Shown here in pieces: positions 1 to 4,797 of a stretch of DNA of 7,299 bases. Both the position numbers and the translations under genes were made by a program. A model generated the notes under the pieces. It saw only the letters and a list, made by a program, of their open reading frames with translations, was not told where the DNA came from and made no database searches. The DNA lies in the NCBI GenBank assembly GCA_900546735.1, contig URDW01000105.1, positions 1 through 7,299 on the forward strand, read 5' to 3'. Source of the stretch: an uncultured Oscillospiraceae bacterium. Lineage in GTDB: Bacteria; Bacillota; Clostridia; Oscillospirales; Acutalibacteraceae. Each line of letters begins with the position of its first letter. Positions within the stretch are counted from its first letter, which is position 1.

Positions 1-311
1 CAGGTTCTATGCGTATCAATGACCCCGCTTTGCAGGACCGCATGTTCAAGGCCCTGGGCTTTACCGAGGAAAAGGCTCGCGAGAGCTTTGGCTTCCTGAT
101 GGATGCCTACAAGTTCGGCGCACCCCCGCACGGCGGCATGGCTTACGGCCTGGACCGCATGGTAATGCTGATGCTGAAGAAGGATTCCATCACCGATGTC
201 ATCGCATTCCCGAAGGTGCAGAACGCAGGCGAGCCGATGTCTGGCGCACCGGATATTGTTGACCCGCAGCAGCTGAAGGACCTGTCCATTGCATTGACGT
301 TGACAGAGTAA
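1..311 (+). CDS. aspS: Aspartyl-tRNA synthetase, C-terminal part (5' end outside window)
   Basis: This is the end of a class II aminoacyl-tRNA synthetase that charges tRNA(Asp) with aspartate in the cytoplasm. The frame is open from the left edge (first full codon at position 3) and ends at TAA 309-311, so about 103 residues are visible. They begin in the GSMRIND stretch, matching the conserved GGSIRI segment of bacterial AspRS. Next comes the class II motif 3 region, GGMAYGLDRM, whose arginine contacts ATP, and then the characteristic DVIAFPK and GEPMSGAP segments close to the C-terminus. The ATG at position 9 is an internal methionine, not the start. GC-rich codon use matches the operon at the right of the window and differs from the AT-rich genes that follow. 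Recognition is secure because motif 3 and the tail match bacterial AspRS rather than AsnRS or archaeal AspRS. Confidence 0.95.
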   Translation, partial: GSMRINDPALQDRMFKALGFTEEKARESFGFLMDAYKFGAPPHGGMAYGLDRMVMLMLKKDSITDVIAFPKVQNAGEPMSGAPDIVDPQQLKDLSIALTLTE

Positions 312-323
312 ATATTAAAGTTG

Positions 324-370
324 AAAGCCCCGCCGGGCGGCCATTGATGTGGCTGCTTGGCGGGGCTTTT
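324..370 (+). terminator. Intrinsic terminator of aspS
   Basis: The arm AAAGCCCCGCC (324-334) pairs perfectly with GGCGGGGCTTT (359-369). An inner stem of about 7 bp pairs GCGGCCA (337-343) with TGGCTGC (350-356), using one G-T wobble. The T-run after the stem is short (367-370). It lies 12 bases after the aspS stop, so it ends the aspS transcript and separates it from the AT-rich island. Confidence 0.85.
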
Positions 371-793
371 GGTGTTGGTGGGGAAAAAAGAGGGCGGTTA
401 AGGTATAGGCACGAGAACGTTTTAAAGAAAACATCCCGTTATAAAATGTTATGTAAGGAGCAGAACAAAAAGAGCGGCAAACAATAAAAAGACAGCTGCT
501 CATAAAACCCTTGGGCAGCTGCCTAAATTCCAATTTGAATATCAGTAAATTATGACCTCTCAACAGAGGTTACAGTGTTTTAATAAAATCCTCCAAAAGC
601 CTTGAAAATAAAGGATTTATCGCAATGTGTTCGCCTTATCTCTTTATACGGTCACACACAAGTTTACTCTTTCCCTCATTGCTCATAAGGGCAAATGCAA
701 GGGCAAGAAAATCTCATAACAAGAATAAACATAAGTGTGGCAATCGGAGAACTGTGATGTATGTGCGAATATATTATAATGGAGGATTTTTCA
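371..793. other. AT-rich intergenic stretch without a convincing gene; left edge of the island
   Basis: No open frame here has a ribosome binding site and a recognisable protein. Base composition becomes AT-rich soon after the aspS terminator. The stretch holds two short inverted repeats: CAGCTGC (493-499) with GCAGCTG (515-521), and CCTCT with AGAGG around a 4-base loop near 556-569. Neither is followed by a T-run. One plus-strand frame between about 623 and 720 is open and ends in a lysine-rich tail (KGKCKGKK), but it has no start signal, so at best it is gene debris. The left end of the mobile element probably lies somewhere in this stretch, but no terminal repeat or attachment site could be fixed by eye. 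Confidence 0.5.
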
Positions 794-1171
794 ATGGACA
801 AGTATATTTACGATGATAAAAATGATCTGTGGTATGAACTGCAAGGAGATTATTATATTCCTTGTCTTATTTTACCAGCCGAAAAAGAACAGCCTATCGG
901 CTTATGGGGACAGCGACACTTGCAGTATTTGAAAGAATACCGCAGGATTACATACCTTAATCTGCTCACAAGCGGCAGGCTGAACGCTTACCTTGCCGAC
1001 ATTGATAAGCAGACGGAGGAGATGTTCTTTCGGTTGGTAGAGCAGATGAAACAGGCACAAGGTATTATGGAACAGTTAAAGGCAGAAAACGCCTTAGAAT
1101 GGACAGGGCGGCTCAATAACATACGGGCGTGTGCAAGGGAGATTGTGGAGAGGAAGATTATTTTTGCATAA
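794..1171 (+). CDS. tnpV: TnpV family transposon-encoded protein
   Basis: This 125-residue protein matches the TnpV family, first described as an accessory gene of the clostridial chloramphenicol-resistance transposon Tn4451 and now known from many Firmicute elements. Its biochemical role is not established. Family hallmarks are visible: GDYYIPCLILPAEKEQ (18-33), then PIGLWGQRHLQYLKEY (34-49), LLTSGRLNAYLADID (57-71) and a helical charged C-terminal half ending NNIRACAREIV. Length is normal, so the gene appears intact. The start at 794 is chosen over in-frame ATGs at 761 and 779 because GGAGG (781-785) sits 8 bases before it and family members begin near this point. A terminator follows directly. 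There is no tnpX-type recombinase beside it, so it is probably an orphan left by a larger element. Confidence 0.9.
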   Translation: MDKYIYDDKNDLWYELQGDYYIPCLILPAEKEQPIGLWGQRHLQYLKEYRRITYLNLLTSGRLNAYLADIDKQTEEMFFRLVEQMKQAQGIMEQLKAENALEWTGRLNNIRACAREIVERKIIFA

Positions 1172-1178
1172 GGCAAAG

Positions 1179-1211
1179 GCGGCAGGGAGAAATCTCTGCC
1201 GCTGTTCTTTT
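1179..1211 (+). terminator. Intrinsic terminator behind tnpV
   Basis: GCGGCAG (1179-1185) pairs with CTGCCGC (1196-1202). The stem extends by about three pairs, one of them a wobble, to a GAAA tetraloop (1189-1192). The following bases TGTTCTTTT form a T-rich tract. It starts 7 bases after the tnpV stop. Confidence 0.8.
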
Positions 1212-1237
1212 GGGTGGTGGTGCTCACGATTCGTTTC

Positions 1238-1266
1238 TTGCTATTGTTCGTTTGACCGAGTATAAT
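1238..1266 (+). promoter_or_regulatory. Candidate sigma-A promoter of the small HTH gene
   Basis: A perfect -10 box, TATAAT (1261-1266), is preceded at 17 bases by TTGCTA (1238-1243), which matches four of six positions of the -35 consensus. The expected start near 1273 would leave a leader of about 22 bases that includes the ribosome binding site. It lies just after the tnpV terminator, so the downstream gene has its own transcription start. Confidence 0.6.
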
Positions 1267-1294
1267 ATATCTACTAATAATGTGGAGGTTTGTT

Positions 1295-1474
1295 ATGTTT
1301 GAATATATGACGGTACAGGAAGCTGCAACTAAATGGGATATTTCAGAACGAAGAATACAGACACTATGTTCTGAAAACAGGATTGAGGGTGTTGTACGTT
1401 TAAGCAGAGTATGGCTCATACCAAAAGATGCAAAGAAACCGATAGATAGGAGAAAGAAGAACAACGAGAAGTAA
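1295..1474 (+). CDS. Small helix-turn-helix DNA-binding protein (MerR/excisionase-like fold)
   Basis: This 59-residue protein consists almost wholly of one winged-helix type DNA-binding unit. MTVQEAATKWDISERRIQTL (5-24) forms the helix-turn-helix, and the following strand and wing contain RIEGVVRLSRVWLIPKDAKKP (29-49), ending in a basic tail. Small proteins of this form are frequent in clostridial mobile elements and resemble excisionases or the DNA-binding part of MerR proteins, but they lack an effector domain. The start at 1295 is preferred over the in-frame ATG at 1280 because GGAGG (1284-1288) lies 6 bases before it. Neighbours are tnpV and an XRE regulator. No integrase is adjacent, so a role as excisionase cannot be assigned. 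A role in local transcription control of the island is equally possible. Confidence 0.8.
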   Translation: MFEYMTVQEAATKWDISERRIQTLCSENRIEGVVRLSRVWLIPKDAKKPIDRRKKNNEK

Positions 1475-1488
1475 AAAAGGATTTTGGA

Positions 1489-1507
1489 CAGTTGCAACTG
1501 CCAGTTG
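1489..1507. promoter_or_regulatory. Perfect 12-bp palindrome plus a third half-site; candidate operator upstream of the XRE gene
   Basis: CAGTTGCAACTG (1489-1500) is a perfect palindrome. One base later the half-site CAGTTG recurs (1502-1507), overlapping a TTGACA box (1505-1510). The site is 14 bases after the small HTH gene and about 90 bases before the XRE gene. Such symmetry next to a -35-like box is typical of operators for dimeric helix-turn-helix proteins, and two candidates are encoded on either side. No good -10 box lies at normal distance from the TTGACA, so the promoter itself is unresolved. Confidence 0.45.
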
Positions 1508-1594
1508 ACATATTGAATAGTGCTGATTGGTGGTTAGCAACTTTATCAATCGCTAAAATAAATATAACAATCACATTAACAGGAGGACAAAATT

Positions 1595-2581
1595 ATGATT
1601 TTTGCCGATAAACTTATTTTGTTACGAAAAAAAGCAGGCTGGTCACAAGAGGAGTTAGCCGAACAAATGAATGTAACACGACAATCTGTTTCAAAATGGG
1701 AGGGAGCACAATCTGTTCCTGACCTTGATAAAATGATACGCCTTTCCGAACTATTCGGAGTAAGTACAGATTATTTACTTAAAGACGAAATTGAGCAAGC
1801 AGAGCATATCAACTCGTCCAATGATATGCCGTCATTAAAGCGTGTCTCTATGGAGGAAGCAAATGCTTTTCTCTCTGTAAAATCAAGGACAGCTAAAACA
1901 ATAGCGTATGCTGCTTTTTTGTGTATCTTATCTCCGATAGCTCTTTTGATATTGGGTGCAATTAGTGAAAGTACGTCAGGCGGCTTGAGCGAAGATATTG
2001 CAGGTGGAATTGGAATGATTGCTCTTATTATTTTTGTAGCAATAGCCGCCGTAATGTTTATATCAAGTGGTAGCAAAACCGCTCCCTTTGCATATTTGGA
2101 AAAAGAAAAGTTTGAAACCGAGTATGGCGTGAGTGGAATGGTTAAAGAACGCAAAGCAAAATACAAAGATTTGCACACAAAGAATAATATTGCAGGAACT
2201 TGTTTGTGTATTACTGCCTTAATTCCTCTTTTTACTGGAGAAATAATTGACGCTGATAACGACCTATTTCTAATGATTATGCTTTCCCTTTCCTTTCTCA
2301 TTGCAGGCGTAGGTGTAATTTGTTTTATCAAGACGGGGATTATATGGGCGAGCTATGAAAAACTTTTGCAGGAAGGCGAATATTCTAAAGAAAACAAGGA
2401 AAAACCGTCTATTGCTGATGCTATATATATCGCATATTGGGTAATTGCAACAGCAATTTATTTAGGATACAGTCTATCATCAAATAATTGGGGGCAGAGT
2501 TGGGTAATTTGGGTTGTTGCGGCAGTAATATTTCCTGCTATCGTTGCAATTACCAACGCCTTTGATAAAAAATCAAAATGA
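1595..2581 (+). CDS. XRE-family regulator with C-terminal membrane domain
   Basis: This 328-residue protein joins a DNA-binding head to a membrane domain. Residues 16-62 form a Cro/C1-type helix-turn-helix (WSQEELAEQMNVTRQSVSKW, then LSELFGVSTDYLL), very close to the common Firmicute XRE head. After a charged linker (63-100) come about six hydrophobic segments at roughly 103-123, 136-158, 198-215, 224-247, 272-294 and 303-321, and a lysine-rich tail. The protein is therefore probably held in the cytoplasmic membrane with the DNA-binding head inside the cell. Proteins of this plan are widespread in Firmicutes, but their signals are mostly unknown. AGGAGG (1581-1586) lies 8 bases before the ATG, which makes this start firm. 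The stop overlaps the start of the KTR gene by four bases. AT-rich codon use fits the island and not the flanks. Confidence 0.88.
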   Translation: MIFADKLILLRKKAGWSQEELAEQMNVTRQSVSKWEGAQSVPDLDKMIRLSELFGVSTDYLLKDEIEQAEHINSSNDMPSLKRVSMEEANAFLSVKSRTAKTIAYAAFLCILSPIALLILGAISESTSGGLSEDIAGGIGMIALIIFVAIAAVMFISSGSKTAPFAYLEKEKFETEYGVSGMVKERKAKYKDLHTKNNIAGTCLCITALIPLFTGEIIDADNDLFLMIMLSLSFLIAGVGVICFIKTGIIWASYEKLLQEGEYSKENKEKPSIADAIYIAYWVIATAIYLGYSLSSNNWGQSWVIWVVAAVIFPAIVAITNAFDKKSK

Positions 2582-2748
2582 GAATAGAATGGCTATTATG
2601 CCCTATCTGTAAAAGTAAAACACGCCTTCAATTACGAGAAGATACCGAATTAAAGAATTTTCCCCTCTACTGCCCTAAATGCAAGCAGGAAACACTTATC
2701 AACGCAAAGGATTTACAGATAACCGTTATTCAAAAGCGGGAACACTAA
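2578..2748 (+). CDS. Cysteine-rich KTR-domain zinc-ribbon protein
   Basis: This 56-residue protein has two CxxC pairs, CPIC (8-11) and CPKC (32-35), the spacing of a zinc ribbon. The KTR motif (14-16) follows the first pair, and the middle segment reads REDTELKNFPLYCPKCKQET (20-39). This matches the cysteine-rich KTR family found in Firmicute conjugative elements, including the small open frame near tet(M) in Tn916. Its function is unknown; metal binding is inferred from the cysteines. The start codon shares ATGA (2578-2581) with the stop of the XRE gene and has no strong ribosome binding site of its own, so translation is probably coupled to that gene. A terminator lies 14 bases after the stop. 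Length is normal for the family, so it appears intact. Confidence 0.85.
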   Translation: MRIEWLLCPICKSKTRLQLREDTELKNFPLYCPKCKQETLINAKDLQITVIQKREH

Positions 2749-2762
2749 TCAAACTATGTAAG

Positions 2763-2796
2763 CCGCCGTATGGGTAATACCATAGCGGCGGTTTTT
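2763..2796 (+). terminator. Intrinsic terminator of the XRE-KTR operon
   Basis: CCGCCG (2763-2768) pairs with CGGCGG (2786-2791). The stem continues as TATGG (2769-2773) with CCATA (2780-2784), leaving G2785 bulged and a 6-base loop. Five T residues (2792-2796) follow. The fragment on the minus strand ends on the far side of it. Confidence 0.88.
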
Positions 2797-2801
2797 CGCG
2801 C

Positions 2802-2945
2802 CTATCGGCTGTCTCTGTCAAAGGATTTCTTTCTCTGTCTCGGTTGGTTTCTTTGCTTGCCCTCTACCTGAAGCTGGCGCAGGCGTTTCAATACGCTCTC
2901 CCGTTCAGGCGGCTTTGCGCACTTACGCGAAGCACCATTGGCAAA
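2802..2945 (-). pseudogene. Basic C-terminal tail of a larger, unidentified element gene (truncated)
   Basis: On the minus strand an open frame runs into a stop at 2802-2804. Its last 47 or so residues read RFANGASRKCAKPPERESVL (20 shown), then KRLRQLQ and an arginine/lysine/glutamine-rich end (PRQRKKSFDRDSR). Tails of the form PERESV...KRL followed by a basic stretch are familiar to me at the ends of long proteins of clostridial conjugative elements. I cannot name the parent gene. The frame stays open upstream, where it overlaps the Mor-like gene in another frame, but no ribosome binding site precedes its ATG at 2999. That ATG lies inside the other gene. I therefore read it as a truncated remnant whose upstream part was lost at the junction near 2945. 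It could also be a chance open frame, though the protein-like composition argues against that. Confidence 0.4.
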
Positions 2946-2950
2946 ACGCT

Positions 2951-3247
2951 TTATGATTTCTTTTTCGCCTGTGCTTTTTTCAGAATGGTACGGATCCATT
3001 TTTCGCTGTAGCCGTACTTGGTAGCAAGCTGCTTCACCGTTTTCTGGCCGTATTCCTCGGTGATCTTTTTGGCAATAAAATCGCTTGTAAAGAAATTTAC
3101 CGGGAACGTGACCTGCTGGCCGCGGAATGCCATGTGCAAAGTCATGGCCGCTTTTACGCCGAGCAGATTGGCAATTTCACGATATGTATCGCGCAGATCC
3201 TCGCTTTGGATCTTGTTCGGATCCATCTGTGTAAAGACCTCCCTCAT
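2951..3247 (-). CDS. Mor-type transcription activator family protein
   Basis: This 98-residue protein resembles the Mor/C family named after the middle-operon activator of phage Mu, of which short members are common in Firmicute genomes. The N-terminal helical dimerisation part is SEDLRDTYREIANLLGVKAA (15-34), followed by the strand segment GQQVTFPVNFF (43-53). The C-terminal helix-turn-helix is TVKQLATKYGYSEKWIRTIL (70-89), then a lysine-rich end. The start at 3247 is supported by GGAG on the minus strand (3255-3258) 7 bases away; a second methionine at residue 8 is less well placed. An imperfect 12-base palindrome with GTAC at its centre (3275-3286) lies just upstream and could be an operator. 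The gene stands alone, back to back with the reductase operon. Whether it controls that operon, the adjacent repeats or a lost prophage function cannot be told. Confidence 0.75.
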   Translation of the reverse strand: MREVFTQMDPNKIQSEDLRDTYREIANLLGVKAAMTLHMAFRGQQVTFPVNFFTSDFIAKKITEEYGQKTVKQLATKYGYSEKWIRTILKKAQAKKKS

Positions 3248-3330
3248 CGTTCGACTCCTTTCTCATTATGATGCGTCTGTACGGACATGTATAGAGCGGC
3301 AGTGGTGCGGAACAGTTCCTTGTAAAGTTC

Positions 3331-3474
3331 CGCGCGTGCCCCTCAAAACAGGCCGTGTTTTTTTCGCGAACATGCCTGCAAAAAAGGGCATGTTTATTTC
3401 GCGAGACGCATCTGCAAAGGAGCCTTGTTTTTTCGCGCACAAAAAATGTCCCGTGCAAAAAGCACGGGGCATTT
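3331..3474. repeat. Degenerate tandem direct repeats of about 35 bp
   Basis: CGCG recurs at 3331, 3365, 3400 and 3434, spaced 34, 35 and 34 bases. GTTT recurs at 3357, 3392 and 3427, spaced 35 and 35. TGCAAA recurs between them in units 2 and 3 and, less regularly, in the fourth. The rough unit is CGCG, a few bases, TGCAAA, a purine-rich patch, then GTTTTTTT. Unit 2 contains an inverted repeat, AACATGCC (3368-3375) with GGCATGTT. The fourth unit (from 3434) carries the terminator-like hairpin described separately. The block fills the upstream region of the Mor-like gene. Confidence 0.6.
3439..3474 (-). terminator. Minus-strand intrinsic terminator upstream of the Mor-like gene
   Basis: A 13-bp stem joins 3444-3456 with 3462-3474 (core TCCCGTGC with GCACGGGG), containing one wobble and a 5-base A loop on the plus strand. 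Read on the minus strand it ends in six T residues (3446-3441), the form of an intrinsic terminator. On the plus strand it is followed by A residues. It would stop leftward transcription before the Mor-like gene, acting either as a shield against readthrough or as an attenuator. Confidence 0.65.
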
Positions 3475-3536
3475 GAAAAAAGCACCAAAGGCGCGCAAAA
3501 AAATACAAATAAAGTTTAAAAAGTTCGGCAAACCTA

Positions 3537-3567
3537 TTGACTTGAAGTCAGCTTTATGTAGTAAAAT
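3537..3567 (+). promoter_or_regulatory. Promoter of the reductase operon with 19-bp spacer and dyad (MerR-type architecture)
   Basis: TTGACT (3537-3542) and TAAAAT (3562-3567) are separated by 19 bases. The region is symmetric in two ways: TGACTT and AAGTCA flank a single G (3538-3550), and AAG and CTT face each other near the middle of the spacer. A long 19-base spacer with a dyad between the boxes is the established hallmark of promoters that MerR-family regulators untwist to activate. No other good promoter lies before the operon. The regulator is not recognisable inside the window. Confidence 0.65.
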
Positions 3568-3632
3568 ACAAAGTGAAAAGCGGCACGCAAAACCGCAAAA
3601 ATACAGAAAAGACGGCAAAAGGAGTGTTTTTG

Positions 3633-4769
3633 ATGATCTACAAACCATTTCAGGACCTGAAGCTTTCCGCCCTGGGTCTGGGCGCCATGCGCCTGCCCGT
3701 TGTAGACGGCGACGACAACAAAATCGACGAGGCGGCCGCGATGCAGATGGTGGACTACGCCATGGCGCACGGCGTGAACTACTACGACACGGCATGGGGC
3801 TACCACGGCGGCAATTCTGAGCTGGTGATGGGCAAAGCCCTGGCACGCCACGACCGCCAAAGCTTTTACCTGGCCACCAAATTTCCGGGCTATGACCTGG
3901 CGAACATGGGCAAGGTGGAAGAGATTTTTGAAGCGCAGCTAAAAAAATGCGGCGTAGACTACTTTGACTTTTACCTGTTCCACAACGTGTGCGAAATGAA
4001 CATTGACGCATACCTGGACCCGAAGTACGGCACTTACGACTACCTGATGCAGCAGAAGAAAGCCGGGCGAATCCGCCACCTGGGCTTTTCGGCGCACGGC
4101 GCGCTGCCCGTTATGAAACGCTTTTTAGAGGCCTACGGCAAAGACATGGAGTTTTGCCAGATCCAGCTGAATTACCTGGACTGGACGTTCCAGGACGCCA
4201 AGGCAAAAGTGGAGCTTTTGCAGGAATACGGCATTCCGGTGTGGGTGATGGAGCCGCTGCGCGGCGGCCGGCTTGCGAACCTGCCCGAAGGGCTTGCCGC
4301 CAGGCTGACGGCTATGCGCCCGGACGAAAAAGTGCCGGCCTGGGCATTTCGCTTTTTGCAGAGCATTCCGGACGTGACCGTAACGCTTTCGGGCATGTCG
4401 AACATGGCGCAGCTGCAGGAGAACATTGCCACCTTTGAAAGCGACAAGCCGCTGAATGCGGAGGAAATGGCGGCGCTGATGGACATTGCCGACCAGATGC
4501 TCAACAAAAAAGTGCTGCCCTGCACGGCCTGCCACTACTGCACGAGCCACTGCCCGCAGGGCCTGCCCATTCCGGACCTGCTGGCGCTTTACAACGAACA
4601 CAACTTCTCGGACGGCGGCTTTTTGGCGCCGATGGCGCTTTCGGCCCTGCCGCAGGACAAACAGCCCTCGGCCTGCATCGGCTGTGGCAGCTGCGAAGCC
4701 GTTTGCCCGCAGCAGATCAAAATTTCAAAAGCGATGGCGGACTTTGCCAAAATGCTGCAGCAGGGCTGA
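3633..4769 (+). CDS. Aldo/keto reductase with C-terminal double [4Fe-4S] ferredoxin domain
   Basis: This 378-residue cytoplasmic oxidoreductase has an aldo/keto reductase barrel (about 1-290) fused to a ferredoxin-like domain (about 291-378), the plan of COG1453-type proteins. The catalytic tetrad is intact: Asp52 and Tyr57 in YYDTAWGYHG, Lys83 in LATKF, and His117 in FYLFH. The barrel start shows LGLGAMRLP (14-22). Two cluster motifs are complete: Cys297, 300, 303 and 307 (CxxCxxCxxxCP) and Cys348, 351, 354 and 358. It should reduce or oxidise a carbonyl/alcohol pair with NAD(P)H and exchange electrons through the iron-sulfur clusters; the substrate is unknown. The start at 3633 is chosen because GGAG (3621-3624) is 8 bases upstream, whereas an earlier in-frame ATG at 3573 lies at the expected transcription start and adds a non-homologous lysine-rich stretch. 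It is the first gene of the operon. Confidence 0.92.
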   Translation: MIYKPFQDLKLSALGLGAMRLPVVDGDDNKIDEAAAMQMVDYAMAHGVNYYDTAWGYHGGNSELVMGKALARHDRQSFYLATKFPGYDLANMGKVEEIFEAQLKKCGVDYFDFYLFHNVCEMNIDAYLDPKYGTYDYLMQQKKAGRIRHLGFSAHGALPVMKRFLEAYGKDMEFCQIQLNYLDWTFQDAKAKVELLQEYGIPVWVMEPLRGGRLANLPEGLAARLTAMRPDEKVPAWAFRFLQSIPDVTVTLSGMSNMAQLQENIATFESDKPLNAEEMAALMDIADQMLNKKVLPCTACHYCTSHCPQGLPIPDLLALYNEHNFSDGGFLAPMALSALPQDKQPSACIGCGSCEAVCPQQIKISKAMADFAKMLQQG

Positions 4770-4797
4770 GCCGTAAACACGCGCGAAAGGAAATCCT

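Larger units (their letters stand above)
540..2945. mobile_element. Remnant of a Tn4451/Tn916-like integrative element (approximate limits)
   Basis: The genes between aspS and the Mor-like gene are AT-rich, unlike the GC-rich flanks. They belong to families carried by clostridial transposons and conjugative elements: TnpV, a small helix-turn-helix protein, an XRE-type regulator, a KTR zinc-ribbon protein of the kind found in Tn916 near tet(M), and a basic protein tail on the opposite strand. No serine or tyrosine recombinase, relaxase, transfer gene or resistance gene is present, so the island cannot move by itself. The limits are inferred from composition and gene content. The left limit could be anywhere from 371 to about 780 and the right limit from about 2797 to 2950. 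No matching direct repeats at the two edges were found. Confidence 0.6.

Noticed and set aside
493..521. CAGCTGC/GCAGCTG hairpin as a second terminator
   Set aside because: Long 15-base loop, short stem and no T-run on the plus side.
775..780. TATAAT before tnpV as its -10 box
   Set aside because: Transcription would start near 787, after the GGAGG (781-785) needed for translation, and no -35 box stands 16-18 bases upstream.
988..1497. 169-codon minus-strand open frame opposite tnpV and the small HTH gene
   Set aside because: It overlaps two recognised plus-strand genes and both a terminator and a promoter; the translation is low-complexity and unrecognisable.
1505..1533. Consensus TTGACA as the XRE gene promoter
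   Set aside because: No acceptable -10 hexamer occurs 16-18 bases downstream (sequence there is GGTGG-like). Kept only as part of the operator candidate.
371..2950. Attachment-site direct repeats flanking the island
   Set aside because: The only shared string noticed (AAAGGATTT, near 610 and 2820) is short and AT-rich, and could be chance.
3331..3474. CRISPR array
   Set aside because: Repeats are degenerate, contiguous without unique spacers, and no cas gene is present.
3018..3476. 152-codon plus-strand open frame
   Set aside because: It is antisense to the Mor-like gene and the repeats, lacks a ribosome binding site, and its translation has no recognisable features.
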